Origin: DATBLE01 sp046732255 | GTDB lineage: Bacteria; Actinomycetota; Thermoleophilia; Gaiellales; Gaiellaceae | Direction of reading: 5' to 3' | Assembly: GCA_046732255.1 (NCBI GenBank) | Contig: JBKPMR010000025.1 | Coordinates: 28,250 to 92,249, forward strand | DNA: 64,000 nt | Shown: piece by piece, positions 41,599-50,825 of the stretch | How positions within the stretch are numbered: the stretch's first letter is position 1 | Layout of the letters: every line of letters starts with the position of its first letter | Position numbers and translations under genes: made by a program | Notes under the pieces: generated by a model | What the model was told of the DNA's origin: nothing | The model's input: the letters and a program-made list of their open reading frames with translations, nothing else | Database searches by the model: none

Positions 41599-42303
41599 TC
41601 ACTCGTGATTCGGAGGGCCGGACCCCGAAACCGGTGCGGTAAGGAGCCCGACGCGATACGCGCGCGCGACTGCCTGCCCGCGCGAATGAACGCCGAGCTT
41701 GGTCAAGATCCTCTGGACGTGCGTGCCGACGGTGCTCGGGCTGATCACCAACTTCTCGGCGATCGTCGTTTGCGTGTATCCCTCGGCGAGCAGGAGCAGC
41801 ACCTGACGCTCGCGACGCGTCAGCCCATGCGATGCGTCCCCGGCCGTCGACCCGCTGGTTGCGGCAGGACGTGCGAGTAGCCGGCGAACGCGGGCGAGAA
41901 GGTCGTCCTCCAGCTCGATCGGCTTGACCAAGTAATCGTCGGCCCCGATCAAGAGCGCCGCGACGCGATCGATCGATTCCACGCGATCGGCCGAAACGAG
42001 AATGATCGGAAGCTGCTCGCCGTACACCTCTCTGAGCTCGCGGCAGAGCTCGTATCCGCTTACTTTCGGAAGCTCGACCTTGAGAAGCACGAGACTCGGA
42101 ATCTCGCGCTCGGCGGCAGCGAGGGCCTCGGCGGCGTCGGCGGCTTCGACGGTTGCGCACCCGACACGGCGTAAGACGTCGCGGGCGAGCCCGCGAAATT
42201 CCGGATCGTCGTCAACTACAAGTACTGGGCCCCAGTCCTTAATTTGCCCTACTCCCCTCTCCCAGGTGGAGATGAGCGTATCGCGTCGTGGAGTCGAGGC
42301 CAA
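41599..42303 (-). CDS. LuxR/NarL-type response regulator with non-canonical receiver domain
   Basis: 234 residues from TTG 42303 (start uncertain). The receiver has VLVVDDDPEFRGLARDVL with the acidic pocket, IILVSADRVESI, and LVKPIELEDDLL with the conserved Lys, but the phosphoacceptor position reads LVLLKVELPKVSGYELC: Lys (about residue 75) instead of Asp. The C-terminal LuxR HTH is complete (LTRRERQVLLLLAEGYTQTT). The protein probably works without phosphorylation. It diverges from the exopolysaccharide operon 298 bp away and is a candidate regulator of it. Confidence 0.87.
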   Translation of the reverse strand: MASTPRRDTLISTWERGVGQIKDWGPVLVVDDDPEFRGLARDVLRRVGCATVEAADAAEALAAAEREIPSLVLLKVELPKVSGYELCRELREVYGEQLPIILVSADRVESIDRVAALLIGADDYLVKPIELEDDLLARVRRLLARPAATSGSTAGDASHGLTRRERQVLLLLAEGYTQTTIAEKLVISPSTVGTHVQRILTKLGVHSRGQAVARAYRVGLLTAPVSGSGPPNHE

Positions 42304-42601
42304 GGGGCCGTGCAGGTCCGCATGAGCGTCGGCTATCAGCCAGGGCCCGTGTCACGGCTCACACGACGGGAACGTGCCGTACAAGCCCAATCCCGCATCG
42401 GCACTACATAACCGCCGTGTCAACTACAAGCATGGCCGTAGGCGGCAAATCATGCGTCTGGCGGATGTTGCAATTTGGATGATTTGCGTAGGCTTGTCTC
42501 GCGCAACGAGGGGAGAAAGGGATGTTGCGCCGCGTGAAGACGGGTGACCGGGGGCGAGTGGCTGCACGGTCAGCACTCCGCTCTCGCTGACCTAGTCGGA
42601 C
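42304..42601. promoter_or_regulatory. Gene-free divergent promoter region of the glycan island
   Basis: 298 bp without a convincing gene between the response regulator and the Wzz/BY-kinase gene. It is clearly more AT-rich than its surroundings (around 42400-42500: GTCAACTACAAGCATGGCCG and GTTGCAATTTGGATGATTTG). A short palindromic-looking GGAGAAAGGGA lies near 42510. It probably holds both promoters; no specific operator could be defined. Confidence 0.4.
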
Positions 42602-44392
42602 TTGAAGTCCATCGTCTCGAGAGGCCGAGGTAGCACCGTCGTGGGACCCGGCGAGCATAGTCCGAACGAGGTCCAGCCGAAAGCGGGCGGCTCGTCTCCC
42701 ACGCTGCTCACGTATCTCGGCGTCCTCCAGCGCCGGAAATGGGTGGTGCTCTCCGCGGTCGTCATCGTTCCGGTCCTCGCTGCCGTCCTCACGCTCAGGG
42801 AGACCCCTCTCTATCAGGCGTCGGCCGAGGTGTTGCTGAGCAATCAGAGCCTGGCCGCCTCTTTATCCGGCGTTGCCGATCAAGGCAGCGCGTTGCAGCC
42901 GGACAGGGTTGCTCAGACGCAAGCCGATCTTGCGCGCGTTCCCCAAATCGCACATCGCGCCCTCGCCGCCTTGGCGATTCACGATCGGACGGCACAGGAC
43001 TTGCTACGCGCGTCCGCCGTCTCGGCCCGGACGAACGCGGATCTACTCGAGTTCCATGTGCGCGACGTCGACGCCGCTCTGGCGAAGCGTCTCGCCACCG
43101 AATACGCGCGGCAGTTCATCGCGTACCGGAATGAGTTGGAGTCTGCGGGACTCGCCGAGGCGCGCAAACGTGTACAGCAGCGTCTCGACCAGCTTCGCGT
43201 GGCCGGTGCGAAGAGGTCTGCACTCCATGCCGAGCTGACTGCGAAGAAGCAGCAGCTCGAGACAGTCGAGGCGCTTCAGGCGGCGAGTGCATTCCTCGTT
43301 CGTCCTGCTGACTCCGCGCCTCGGGTTCGGCCGCGCCCGGCGCGGATGGCTGCCTTCGGCATCGTCCTCGGAACCGTCCTCGGTATCGGGTTGGCCTTTC
43401 TCCTGGACACCCTGGACACGCGCGTACGGAGTGCCGAAGAGGTCGAGGAGCGGCTCGGGCTGCCGCTTCTCGCCCGACTGCCCTTCCCACCGCAACGAGT
43501 CCACAACAAACAGGGCGCAGTGACGATGCTCGATGACGCAGTAGGGCCGTATGCAGAGTCCATTCGCCTGCTCCGGGTCAGGCTCGGTCTCACAAGAGCG
43601 AAATCGAGGACTCCTCTGGTGATGGTCACGAGCGCGACGGAACGTGAAGGGAAGTCCACGACGATCGCAAATCTCGCAGTTGCCTTCGCACAGTCCGGAG
43701 ACAGGGTCGTCCTGTGCGACCTCGATGCGCGCAGGCCGGTCATCGATCGGCTGTTCGGATTGAAGGCTCGACCTGGGCTGGTCGACGTCGCTCTCGGAAT
43801 TGCCGAGTTGGACGACGCGCTCAGGGTCGTCCCGATTCCAGAAAGGTCGTACTGGGGGCAGCTCTCGGAGATGCCACGTCGACGAGACGCCGGCAACCGG
43901 CGGAAGCGAGAGCACGTTCCGGGCGTGCTCGAGGTGCTGGCTCTGGGGGCCGTCCCACCAGACCCGGGGGAGTTCGTGGACTCAGACCAGGTTGCCCAGA
44001 CACTTGCGCGGCTGCGAGCTCGTGCGGACATCGTCCTCGTTGACGCCCCGTCACTCCTCGGCATGGGTGATGCGATGACGCTCAGCGCTCGCGTCGACGC
44101 GCTTCTCGTCATTACGCGCTTGAAGACGATCCGACGCTCGACGCTGATCGAGCTGCGTCGCGTACTCGGGTCGTGCCCGGCGCACAAGCTCGGCCTGGTG
44201 GTCACCGGGGCGAGCCTCGACGACGGGCACGGATACGGCTACTACACGCGCCCGACGTCGCTCGTCGAGACCGATCCCGAATGGATAGTGGACAAAGCGG
44301 TTGCCGGACCCCACCCGGCTGGGCGCGCAGTGAGCAGTCGGGATCGAGGCGGGGATGCGAACTCGCCGCGGGCGCCGCGCATGAGGCAATGA
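42602..44392 (+). CDS. Wzz-domain polysaccharide co-polymerase fused to BY-type tyrosine kinase
   Basis: 596 residues from TTG 42602 (GTG 42641 is the alternative). The N-terminal Wzz part has one helix at YLGVLQRRKWVVLSAVVIVP and a second before LDTLDTRVRSAEEVEERLGL. The kinase domain has VTSATEREGKSTTIANLAVA (Walker A), VVLCDLDARRPVID (A') and IVLVDAPSLLGMGDAM (B). Such proteins control chain length and assembly of exopolysaccharide at the membrane. The C-terminus has only a few Tyr (GYGYYTRP) rather than a long Tyr tail. It overlaps the next gene (ATGA), which heads the biosynthetic operon. Confidence 0.9.
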   Translation: MKSIVSRGRGSTVVGPGEHSPNEVQPKAGGSSPTLLTYLGVLQRRKWVVLSAVVIVPVLAAVLTLRETPLYQASAEVLLSNQSLAASLSGVADQGSALQPDRVAQTQADLARVPQIAHRALAALAIHDRTAQDLLRASAVSARTNADLLEFHVRDVDAALAKRLATEYARQFIAYRNELESAGLAEARKRVQQRLDQLRVAGAKRSALHAELTAKKQQLETVEALQAASAFLVRPADSAPRVRPRPARMAAFGIVLGTVLGIGLAFLLDTLDTRVRSAEEVEERLGLPLLARLPFPPQRVHNKQGAVTMLDDAVGPYAESIRLLRVRLGLTRAKSRTPLVMVTSATEREGKSTTIANLAVAFAQSGDRVVLCDLDARRPVIDRLFGLKARPGLVDVALGIAELDDALRVVPIPERSYWGQLSEMPRRRDAGNRRKREHVPGVLEVLALGAVPPDPGEFVDSDQVAQTLARLRARADIVLVDAPSLLGMGDAMTLSARVDALLVITRLKTIRRSTLIELRRVLGSCPAHKLGLVVTGASLDDGHGYGYYTRPTSLVETDPEWIVDKAVAGPHPAGRAVSSRDRGGDANSPRAPRMRQ

Positions 44393-45945
44393 CCACGACC
44401 GTCGGAGAAGCAGTCGTGGGGACGTCGCTGGCTGGCGACAGCGTCGTGGACACGTCGCTTGCGCCCGCGCCCGAGCGTGTCGCCACGGCCTTCGACGAGC
44501 TGCTGGTCCAAACTACCGACCGACGCCAGAGGGCCCCGCAACGCCGTCGGCGCCCTTGGCTGATCACGCGGATCCTTCAGATATCTGACGTTGTCGGGCT
44601 GGCTCTCGCGTTCGTCGTCACGGAGCACGTGTTCGTCGAGGCGAGCGGCTTTCGAGATATTCGGATCTTCGTTCTGACAGTTCCGATCTGGATCGGCGTG
44701 GCGAAGGTGTCCGGTCTGTACGAGCGGGATCAGCAGAGCACCGACTACGCGACCGTCGACGAGCTCACGAGCATCGTCCATATGGCCGTCGTCAGTGCCT
44801 GGTTGTCGTTCACGGTGCTGTGGATCACGGGTGTGGCCACTCCCGGCGCGCAGCCGATTTTCGTCTTCTCGCTGCTGAGCATCTGTTTTCTCACGATGGG
44901 ACGAGTAGTAGGACGGGTTATTGCGCGTCGTAGCCCTCGATACGTGCAGAGCGCCGTGATCCTCGGCGCCGGGGACGTTGGCCAATCGGTCGCGCGGAAG
45001 TTCCGTCAACATTCCGAATACGGGGTGGACGTCGTGGGCTTCGTCGACTCCGAGCCCAAGGAGCGCGCCCCGGGCCTCGAGGATCTGACGCTTCTCGGGC
45101 GACCACAGGACTTGGCGGAGATCGCACGAGTCACCGACGTCGATCGTGTCGTCGTCGCTTTCTCGCGGGACTCGCATTTCGACCTGCTCGACGTCATTCG
45201 CAACCTCAAGGGAATGGACGTCCAGATCGACATCGTGCCTCGCTTGTTCGATGTCCTGGGCCCGACCGCCCGACTCCATTCGGTGGAGGGGCTCCCGCTT
45301 CTCGGACTACCCGCGCCTCGGCTCTCAAAGACATCGCAGGCGATGAAGCGACTTCTCGATCTTGTTCTCGCCGTCATCGGCCTTCTTCTTCTGTTGCCGT
45401 TCCTCGGAGTGATCGCCCTGCTGATCAAGCGCGATTCAGAAGGTCCTGTGTTGTTCCGCCAGGTACGAATGGGAAGGGCAGAGAAGATCTTCAGGATCTA
45501 CAAGTTCCGGACGATGGCCGCAGATGCCGAGGAGCGAAAGGCCCAACTCCAGAGTCTCAACATGCACGCTCGGAATGGTGGCGACGCCCGTATGTTCAAA
45601 ATCCCCGACGATCCGCGCTGCACGCGTGTCGGCCGCGTACTCCGTCGCTATTCAATTGATGAATTGCCTCAGCTCATCAACGTCGTGAAGGGCGAGATGT
45701 CATTGGTCGGTCCGCGTCCACTCATTCTCGAGGAAGATTGTCATGTCGAAGGCTGGGCTCGCTGCCGCCTCGATCTGCGACCAGGAATCACAGGTCCTTG
45801 GCAAGCGCTCGGCGCCAGCAGCATCCCGTTCAACGAGATGACTCGCCTCGACTACTTATACGTCACGGAATGGTCGCTGTTCAACGATTTGAAATGGATC
45901 TGGCGCACCGCCTCATCGGTCTTCAGAAACGAGTCTGGCAGATGA
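44389..45945 (+). CDS. Polyprenyl-phosphate glycosyl-1-phosphate transferase (WbaP/exopolysaccharide type)
   Basis: 518 residues. N-terminal membrane segments (DVVGLALAFVVTEHV, FVLTVPIWIGVAKVSGLYER) and a CoA-binding-like/NAD fold (AVILGAGDVGQSVARKF) precede the catalytic domain. The latter has MKRLLDLVLAVIGLLLLLP, FRQVRMGRAEKIFRIYKFRT, RVGRVLRRYSIDELPQLINV and GEMSLVGPRPLI, characteristic of the bacterial sugar-transferase family (PF02397). It attaches the first sugar-phosphate to undecaprenyl-phosphate, starting repeat-unit synthesis. Overlaps the Wzz/kinase gene by 4 bp. Confidence 0.93.
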   Translation: MTTTVGEAVVGTSLAGDSVVDTSLAPAPERVATAFDELLVQTTDRRQRAPQRRRRPWLITRILQISDVVGLALAFVVTEHVFVEASGFRDIRIFVLTVPIWIGVAKVSGLYERDQQSTDYATVDELTSIVHMAVVSAWLSFTVLWITGVATPGAQPIFVFSLLSICFLTMGRVVGRVIARRSPRYVQSAVILGAGDVGQSVARKFRQHSEYGVDVVGFVDSEPKERAPGLEDLTLLGRPQDLAEIARVTDVDRVVVAFSRDSHFDLLDVIRNLKGMDVQIDIVPRLFDVLGPTARLHSVEGLPLLGLPAPRLSKTSQAMKRLLDLVLAVIGLLLLLPFLGVIALLIKRDSEGPVLFRQVRMGRAEKIFRIYKFRTMAADAEERKAQLQSLNMHARNGGDARMFKIPDDPRCTRVGRVLRRYSIDELPQLINVVKGEMSLVGPRPLILEEDCHVEGWARCRLDLRPGITGPWQALGASSIPFNEMTRLDYLYVTEWSLFNDLKWIWRTASSVFRNESGR

Positions 45946-46119
45946 CGGGCACGTTGTATGCGCTTCCCACGGTTCGTCGCTGTTCGTGGGATCGACTGCG
46001 TCGTCGGCAACTCGGAGACAGCAGCTGCAACCTGCGGAGTTCTGTGCAGCCTCGATACGGGCGAGGAGCCCAGGCTTCCGCATCGAGGCGCCTCGTGAGC
46101 GCGGCGAGGTAAGACCGCT

Positions 46120-46944
46120 CTGAGCGCCACGGAGACACATCCGGTCGCGAGTTCACGCTCGGATGGGGAGAGCTCAGAGCACGCTTTCTGTTCTGTTCTC
46201 GGAGTCGAGTGCTTCGCCGGCGACCCGGTGACCGCGGCAAGAGCCGTGGCCCAGCAGGCACTTGCAGGCTCCGGAGGATTCTGTTGTTTCTGCAACGTCC
46301 ACGTACTCGGCCTAGTCCAGCGCCACGAAGATGTTCGGCGTGCGCTCGAGGACGCCTGGATCGTCTTTCCCGACGGCGCCCCCGTAGCTTGGCTGCAGCG
46401 CCGATTCGGTGTCGCTTCGCAGCGCGTACCGGGCCCCGATCTGATGCCGAGGGTGCTCCGGCTCGGCCTGCCTGCCGGACTTCGCCACTTTCTCTTCGGA
46501 TCCACTCCACAGGTGCTCGACGCCTTGCAAGAACGCTTGCGCGCGACGTATCCAGGCATTCGAATTGCAGGCGCCCTCTCGCCACCGTTCGGGGTGACGA
46601 GCGAGCATCGCTGGGGGCGGGCGATCGAAGAGATTTCCCGCACGGAGCCGCACATAGTCTGGTGTGCCCTGGGAGCGCCGAAGCAGGAGCTCTGGATGCA
46701 CCGCTACGCCGATGGGCTCTCGCCGGCACTCCTTCTCGGGGTCGGAGCGGCCTTCGACTTTCTCGCCGGAACCAAACGCCGTGCCCCGCTCTGGATGCAG
46801 CGCTGCTCGCTCGAATGGCTCCACCGGCTCGCTTCTGAGCCCCGCAGGCTGAGCGGGCGGTACGTCCGCACGAACTCCGCGTTCGTTCTTCGTGCCGGGA
46901 TCGAGCTGCACAAACGCCGCCGACACGCTCAGAGGCCGGTCTAG
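46120..46944 (+). CDS. WecG/TagA/CpsF-family glycosyltransferase, CTG start
   Basis: 274 residues. Family motifs: FCCFCNVHVLGLVQRHEDVR, VFPDGAPVAWLQRRFG, GPDLMPRVLRLGLPAG, FLFGSTPQVLDALQERLR and WCALGAPKQELWMHRY. These enzymes add N-acetylmannosamine or similar to lipid-linked sugars. The conserved N-terminal strand SVLGVECFAGDPVTAARA is upstream of the first GTG (46228), and no ATG/GTG/TTG precedes it in frame. CTG 46120 with GAGG 10 bp upstream gives a full-length protein. The gap 45946-46119 shows no other gene. The call is firm; the start is unusual. Confidence 0.85.
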   Translation: MSATETHPVASSRSDGESSEHAFCSVLGVECFAGDPVTAARAVAQQALAGSGGFCCFCNVHVLGLVQRHEDVRRALEDAWIVFPDGAPVAWLQRRFGVASQRVPGPDLMPRVLRLGLPAGLRHFLFGSTPQVLDALQERLRATYPGIRIAGALSPPFGVTSEHRWGRAIEEISRTEPHIVWCALGAPKQELWMHRYADGLSPALLLGVGAAFDFLAGTKRRAPLWMQRCSLEWLHRLASEPRRLSGRYVRTNSAFVLRAGIELHKRRRHAQRPV

Positions 46945-46946
46945 GC

Positions 46947-49250
46947 ATGAACGACAAACACGCTCGGGTCGGGACGGTCGCGCGGCGCCTTGGAGGTGCC
47001 TACCTAGCCAGGCATTTGATTCCTCGAGACCATGTCCGCATTGTGATGACTCACCATGTCTTCGACGAAGATCTCGAGCAGTTCGGTCACATTGTCCGAC
47101 TTCTCGGCACCGACCGTCGGTTCATCGACCCGTCGCAATTCTTTCGTCATTACGACGAGTCTTCGCCGGAACCGATCGAGGAGAGGTCGCTCTTGTGGAC
47201 CTTCGACGACGGATTGCTTTCCGCCTACACCGCGGCACAGCAGGTATTGAATCCGATCGGCGTCAAGGCGATCTTCTTCATTCCAACTGCGATCCTCGAT
47301 CTCACGACTTACGAGCAGATGCGGGAATTTGCGCACACTCGGATTCTCTTCGGCGCGCGAGCGGTCAATACGTTGCGCCGAGAGGAGTACATCACGATGA
47401 GTGCCGAGCATCTGCAAGAGCTGCATCAGCAAGGACACACGATCCTGCCGCATACGCATTCTCACGTTCACGCCCGCGACATCACGACGTCAAAGGATGT
47501 GATGCTCGAGCTGATACGGCCCAGGCGTATTCTCGAAGACTTGCTGCAGTCGACCGCAGACGCGGTCGCGATTCCCGTCGGTACCCCTGCTACCGTCAGC
47601 GCGTATTCGCACCGCCAGATCGCCTCGGTATATTCGGCGTGCTTCACCGGATTGGGAGGGCCGAACACCCGCAGCACGGATCCGCGGTTCCTCCGCCGCG
47701 ACTCTATTCACCCCTGGTACTCCGGCGAGCACGCCAGGAACATCGTCGACGGAATCTTCGATCCCTATTTCTCTCTGAGAATGAAGGCCTTACACCGTCG
47801 CGCCCAAGGGGCGTATCTGCCGGCGCGCCGCGAGGCGCGGGGCGACGGAAGGCCGGTCACATCGCGCGTCGCTCGAGATACGAGGCCGAGATTCGTTGCT
47901 CGGGTGGCGGACGCGTTCGAACGGGCAGGAATCGACTACGTCTTCCTGCACGGATATGGAAGTAGCCGGGTCGTCGACTCGGATCTGGACGTCGCCGTCG
48001 CCCGCGACAGCCTGAGACGAACCGACGCGCTCATCCGCTCCGGCGCCTTCGGTCGCGTCGTCCAGTGCCTCCATCACGGGGTTCCGTGGTGCCGCTACTA
48101 CGTCGTCGAAGTCGAGGAGCCAGGGCGGAGGCACCGGCAACTCGACGTCGTTTGCGATCCGTGGGGAATCGGCCCGGACGGACCGGCGGTGCCGGTCGCA
48201 CTCTCGAGCGCCGTTCGTTCGGCAGGGATGCGGATCCCCGAGCCCGCTGCCGAGGCGCTCTACCTGGCCGTCAAGCGGGCCCGAAAGCGGATGTACGGCG
48301 TCCGCGACCAGGCGGAACTTCGCCGCGTGTTTCGGCGGGACCCGGAAGGCGCGGCGGGACTCTTGGAGCGGCACTTCGGCCCGGTTGGCGCGGGGCTGGC
48401 AAGAGCTCTCGGCCAGGGAGAGCCCGACGTGATGGCGGAGCTCGAGGCACTTCGCAAGCGGGTCGCACGGCAGCGGCGTGCGCCGGCGGCGCTCGCTCGG
48501 CGGCTCGTCCTTGATCCCCCACGCGTCGTGCGCCGACTTGTCCGGCCCAGTGGCCTGGCCGTCTGCGTCGTCGGGCCTTACGCGGAGCGCGAGTCGCTCG
48601 CCGCCGGTCTCGAGCGTGAGACTGACGGCGTCTTTCGCCATGTCACCCTTCTCCGGCCCAGCCCTCGACTCCGGCCGTCCCCGACGGCACCCGGTGTCGC
48701 CGGCTCGCTGGCATGGTTTGCGTTTCTGTGGCTGGACACGCTCGCTCGGTGGCCGCGGGTGGCTCTTGGCCGAGCGCGGGCATCTCTCGTCATTGTCGAG
48801 CGGGGTTCGCTCGCGACTGCCGGATATCCGGGGCGTTATGAGACCTCATTGCCGCTACGGGTCATTCGATTCGTTGGCCGCGCGCTTCCTCAGCCCGATC
48901 TAACCCTCTGTGTCGACGGGTCGAGCACCGTTAGCCGTGAGTCCGGCGTCGAGGTTGCCGAGACCAAGCGCCGACTCGATGTCTGCCGCGAGCTCGCCGG
49001 CCGTAATCCCGACGACTTCGTGGCCGTCGACGGGCCGGCGTCGGCCGAGACGACGCTCGAGCTGGCGCTCGAGGCGATCGGCGATCGTCTCGCCGCCCGC
49101 CAGCGCCGCGTTCGACCCAGGTTGGACGCAATCCGCACGCTTGACGGTGTGGGATCAAGTGACGCCGGCCAAATCCCTCCACCACGCCGCGAACGTCGCC
49201 CCACGGCTCTGATGACCGGCACGACCGGAAAGAGAGGGTTCAGTGACTAG
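46947..49250 (+). CDS. Polysaccharide deacetylase fused to nucleotidyltransferase-like and thymidylate-kinase-like domains
   Basis: 767 residues. Residues 30-300 form a NodB-type deacetylase: WTFDDGLLSAY (metal Asp, 85-89) and HTHSHVH (metal His, 169-175), followed by RRDSIHPWYSGEHAR. Residues about 320-520 resemble the nucleotidyltransferase-like domain of uncharacterised surface-glycan proteins (VFLHGYGSSRVVDSDLDVAV with the G-S and D-x-D pattern). Residues 530-740 look like a P-loop kinase, but its loop reads VVGPYAERESLAAG and lacks the GKS/T, so it is probably inactive. A later gene at 52861 has the intact kinase loop. The deacetylase may remove N-acetyl groups from the polymer. Confidence 0.8.
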   Translation: MNDKHARVGTVARRLGGAYLARHLIPRDHVRIVMTHHVFDEDLEQFGHIVRLLGTDRRFIDPSQFFRHYDESSPEPIEERSLLWTFDDGLLSAYTAAQQVLNPIGVKAIFFIPTAILDLTTYEQMREFAHTRILFGARAVNTLRREEYITMSAEHLQELHQQGHTILPHTHSHVHARDITTSKDVMLELIRPRRILEDLLQSTADAVAIPVGTPATVSAYSHRQIASVYSACFTGLGGPNTRSTDPRFLRRDSIHPWYSGEHARNIVDGIFDPYFSLRMKALHRRAQGAYLPARREARGDGRPVTSRVARDTRPRFVARVADAFERAGIDYVFLHGYGSSRVVDSDLDVAVARDSLRRTDALIRSGAFGRVVQCLHHGVPWCRYYVVEVEEPGRRHRQLDVVCDPWGIGPDGPAVPVALSSAVRSAGMRIPEPAAEALYLAVKRARKRMYGVRDQAELRRVFRRDPEGAAGLLERHFGPVGAGLARALGQGEPDVMAELEALRKRVARQRRAPAALARRLVLDPPRVVRRLVRPSGLAVCVVGPYAERESLAAGLERETDGVFRHVTLLRPSPRLRPSPTAPGVAGSLAWFAFLWLDTLARWPRVALGRARASLVIVERGSLATAGYPGRYETSLPLRVIRFVGRALPQPDLTLCVDGSSTVSRESGVEVAETKRRLDVCRELAGRNPDDFVAVDGPASAETTLELALEAIGDRLAARQRRVRPRLDAIRTLDGVGSSDAGQIPPPRRERRPTALMTGTTGKRGFSD

Positions 49251-50682
49251 CGGCACTGCCGAGCCACACGTTGGATGGCGGCACGGTGCGACTGACGTCC
49301 TGGGGTCGTTGGCGCTGCTCGCGTGCGTCGCGGTCGGACTACTCCTGCCGTGGAGCACGCAGGCGGCGTTCGTCGCAGTGGGGTGCATCTTGGGGCTTGT
49401 CGCGCTCGGCGCGCCGACAACGTACTGGGTGATCGCGGCGCTCGTCAGCAGCTTCACGTTCCAAGGCCTGACGACGCTCGGCTTGCTTCCCTCGCTGGGA
49501 ACAGTGCTGCCGATCGCCATCTCGTGGGGCGCGCTCGTGGTCGCGATTCTCAGGAGACGGGCGGTGCCCGTTCCGCGCAGTGCCCGGCCGCATCTGCGCG
49601 GGCTCATCGCGTTGTCCCTCGTCGCGATCGTCTCCGGTCTCATCAACCACGTCGAAATTCTCCGTCCGTTCCTGTTCATCGGGTTGCTGGGAGTGCCATT
49701 CGTCCTTGTGGCCGCCATCCTTGTCGACCCGCCAGCGGAGGGGCAACGGGCGGTTCTTCTCAAGATTGCGATGGGCCTGATCGTCCTTCAGATTCCGATC
49801 GCATACTGGCAATTCTCGGTCCACGGGGCGGGCGATCCGGTACAGGGAACGTTCGTCTCGCGAGGTGGCGGCTCAGGAAATTTGGCGACCGTGGCCGTGA
49901 TCGGCATGGTCTGGTTGCTCAGTCGCCGGCCGACCCTCTGGCGCGTCGCTCTGGCCGCTGCACTCGCGGTGCTGCCCTTCATCTCGGACTCGAAACAGGT
50001 CCTGTTCGCGCTGCCAATCGCCGTTCTCGCAACCGCGCCGCAGGCGTTGACACTCGGCTACGTCGTTCGCGGCGGCCTGGTGGTCGGGCTGCTCGCGATT
50101 CTGATCTTCGTCCTCCCGGTGGGGAAGGTCGCACTCGGTTACCTCCACCAGGACAGGGCGGGAGGTGAGACGCCGAAGGTTCAGGTGGCGCAATGGTTGT
50201 GGAACAACGCGCGCTCGGATCCCGTGTCGCTCACCTTCGGAAGAGGTCCAGCCGAGACCGTGTCTCTGGCGGCGTATTACACGACGCCCGGTTTCCTCAG
50301 CGCGAGGTCTCCATTCCATGCTCTCGGACTTGGGCCGGCCGAGATCGCAATCGAGGCCGATTACTTGTCATACGGCGTCGTGAACAATAAGGAGCGCTCG
50401 TCATTCCAGAGTCCGATTTCCAGTGCACTGGGTGTCTTTGGGGACCTCGGCCTCGCGGGCGTGTTGGCGTACGGCGCCCTCGTAGTGACGCTGTTGCTCG
50501 CCCTCGCCGGGTCACGGTCAGCGGAAGGTATCGCCGCGATGTCGGCAGTCGCACTTTTTGCCGTCCTCGGCTTCGTCTACGGCTGGTGGGAAGCTCCCGG
50601 GTTGCCGGCCTTCGTCGGCGTCCTGGCAGGAGTCGCGCTGACAGCACCGGCCTCTTCGGCCGAGCGAGAAAGCACTCGCTGA
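49243..50682 (+). CDS. O-antigen ligase/polymerase-like (Wzy-like) membrane protein
   Basis: 479 residues from GTG 49243, about 11-12 hydrophobic segments, including AAFVAVGCILGLVALGAPTT, LRPFLFIGLLGVPFVLVAAI and GLVVGLLAILIFVLPVG. A long loop between helices (about 300-390: AQWLWNNARSDPVSLTFGRG ... SPISSALGVFGDLGL) resembles the periplasmic loop of Wzy/WaaL proteins. It would link repeat units or ligate them at the outer face. It overlaps the previous gene's stop by 8 bp. Confidence 0.78.
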   Translation: MTSGTAEPHVGWRHGATDVLGSLALLACVAVGLLLPWSTQAAFVAVGCILGLVALGAPTTYWVIAALVSSFTFQGLTTLGLLPSLGTVLPIAISWGALVVAILRRRAVPVPRSARPHLRGLIALSLVAIVSGLINHVEILRPFLFIGLLGVPFVLVAAILVDPPAEGQRAVLLKIAMGLIVLQIPIAYWQFSVHGAGDPVQGTFVSRGGGSGNLATVAVIGMVWLLSRRPTLWRVALAAALAVLPFISDSKQVLFALPIAVLATAPQALTLGYVVRGGLVVGLLAILIFVLPVGKVALGYLHQDRAGGETPKVQVAQWLWNNARSDPVSLTFGRGPAETVSLAAYYTTPGFLSARSPFHALGLGPAEIAIEADYLSYGVVNNKERSSFQSPISSALGVFGDLGLAGVLAYGALVVTLLLALAGSRSAEGIAAMSAVALFAVLGFVYGWWEAPGLPAFVGVLAGVALTAPASSAERESTR

Positions 50683-50825
50683 TGCGTGCCTCGAAGGCCG
50701 AACTGCGCTCCGCCCGGCGCGACCCGACAGCGGCTCGAGACCTGCTCGTGCTCATCCGTCGCGAGGGTGCAACCGTCGCCGGAACTGTTGTGACGAAAGG
50801 CGGGAAAACTGAGGAGGGCACATGA
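50682..50825 (+). CDS. 47-residue basic protein coupled to both neighbours
   Basis: MRASKAELRSARRDPTAARD, then LLVLIRREGATVAGTVVTKG. The ATG overlaps the upstream TGA (TGATG) and the TGA overlaps the ATG of the next gene (ATGATG). The peptide is basic and probably helical. Its tight coupling on both sides suggests a translated gene rather than chance. No family was recognised. Confidence 0.45.
   Translation: MRASKAELRSARRDPTAARDLLVLIRREGATVAGTVVTKGGKTEEGT

Noticed and set aside
42404..42658. A small gene on the minus strand in the divergent promoter region
   Set aside because: Poor start, no conserved features, and composition typical of non-coding, AT-richer DNA.
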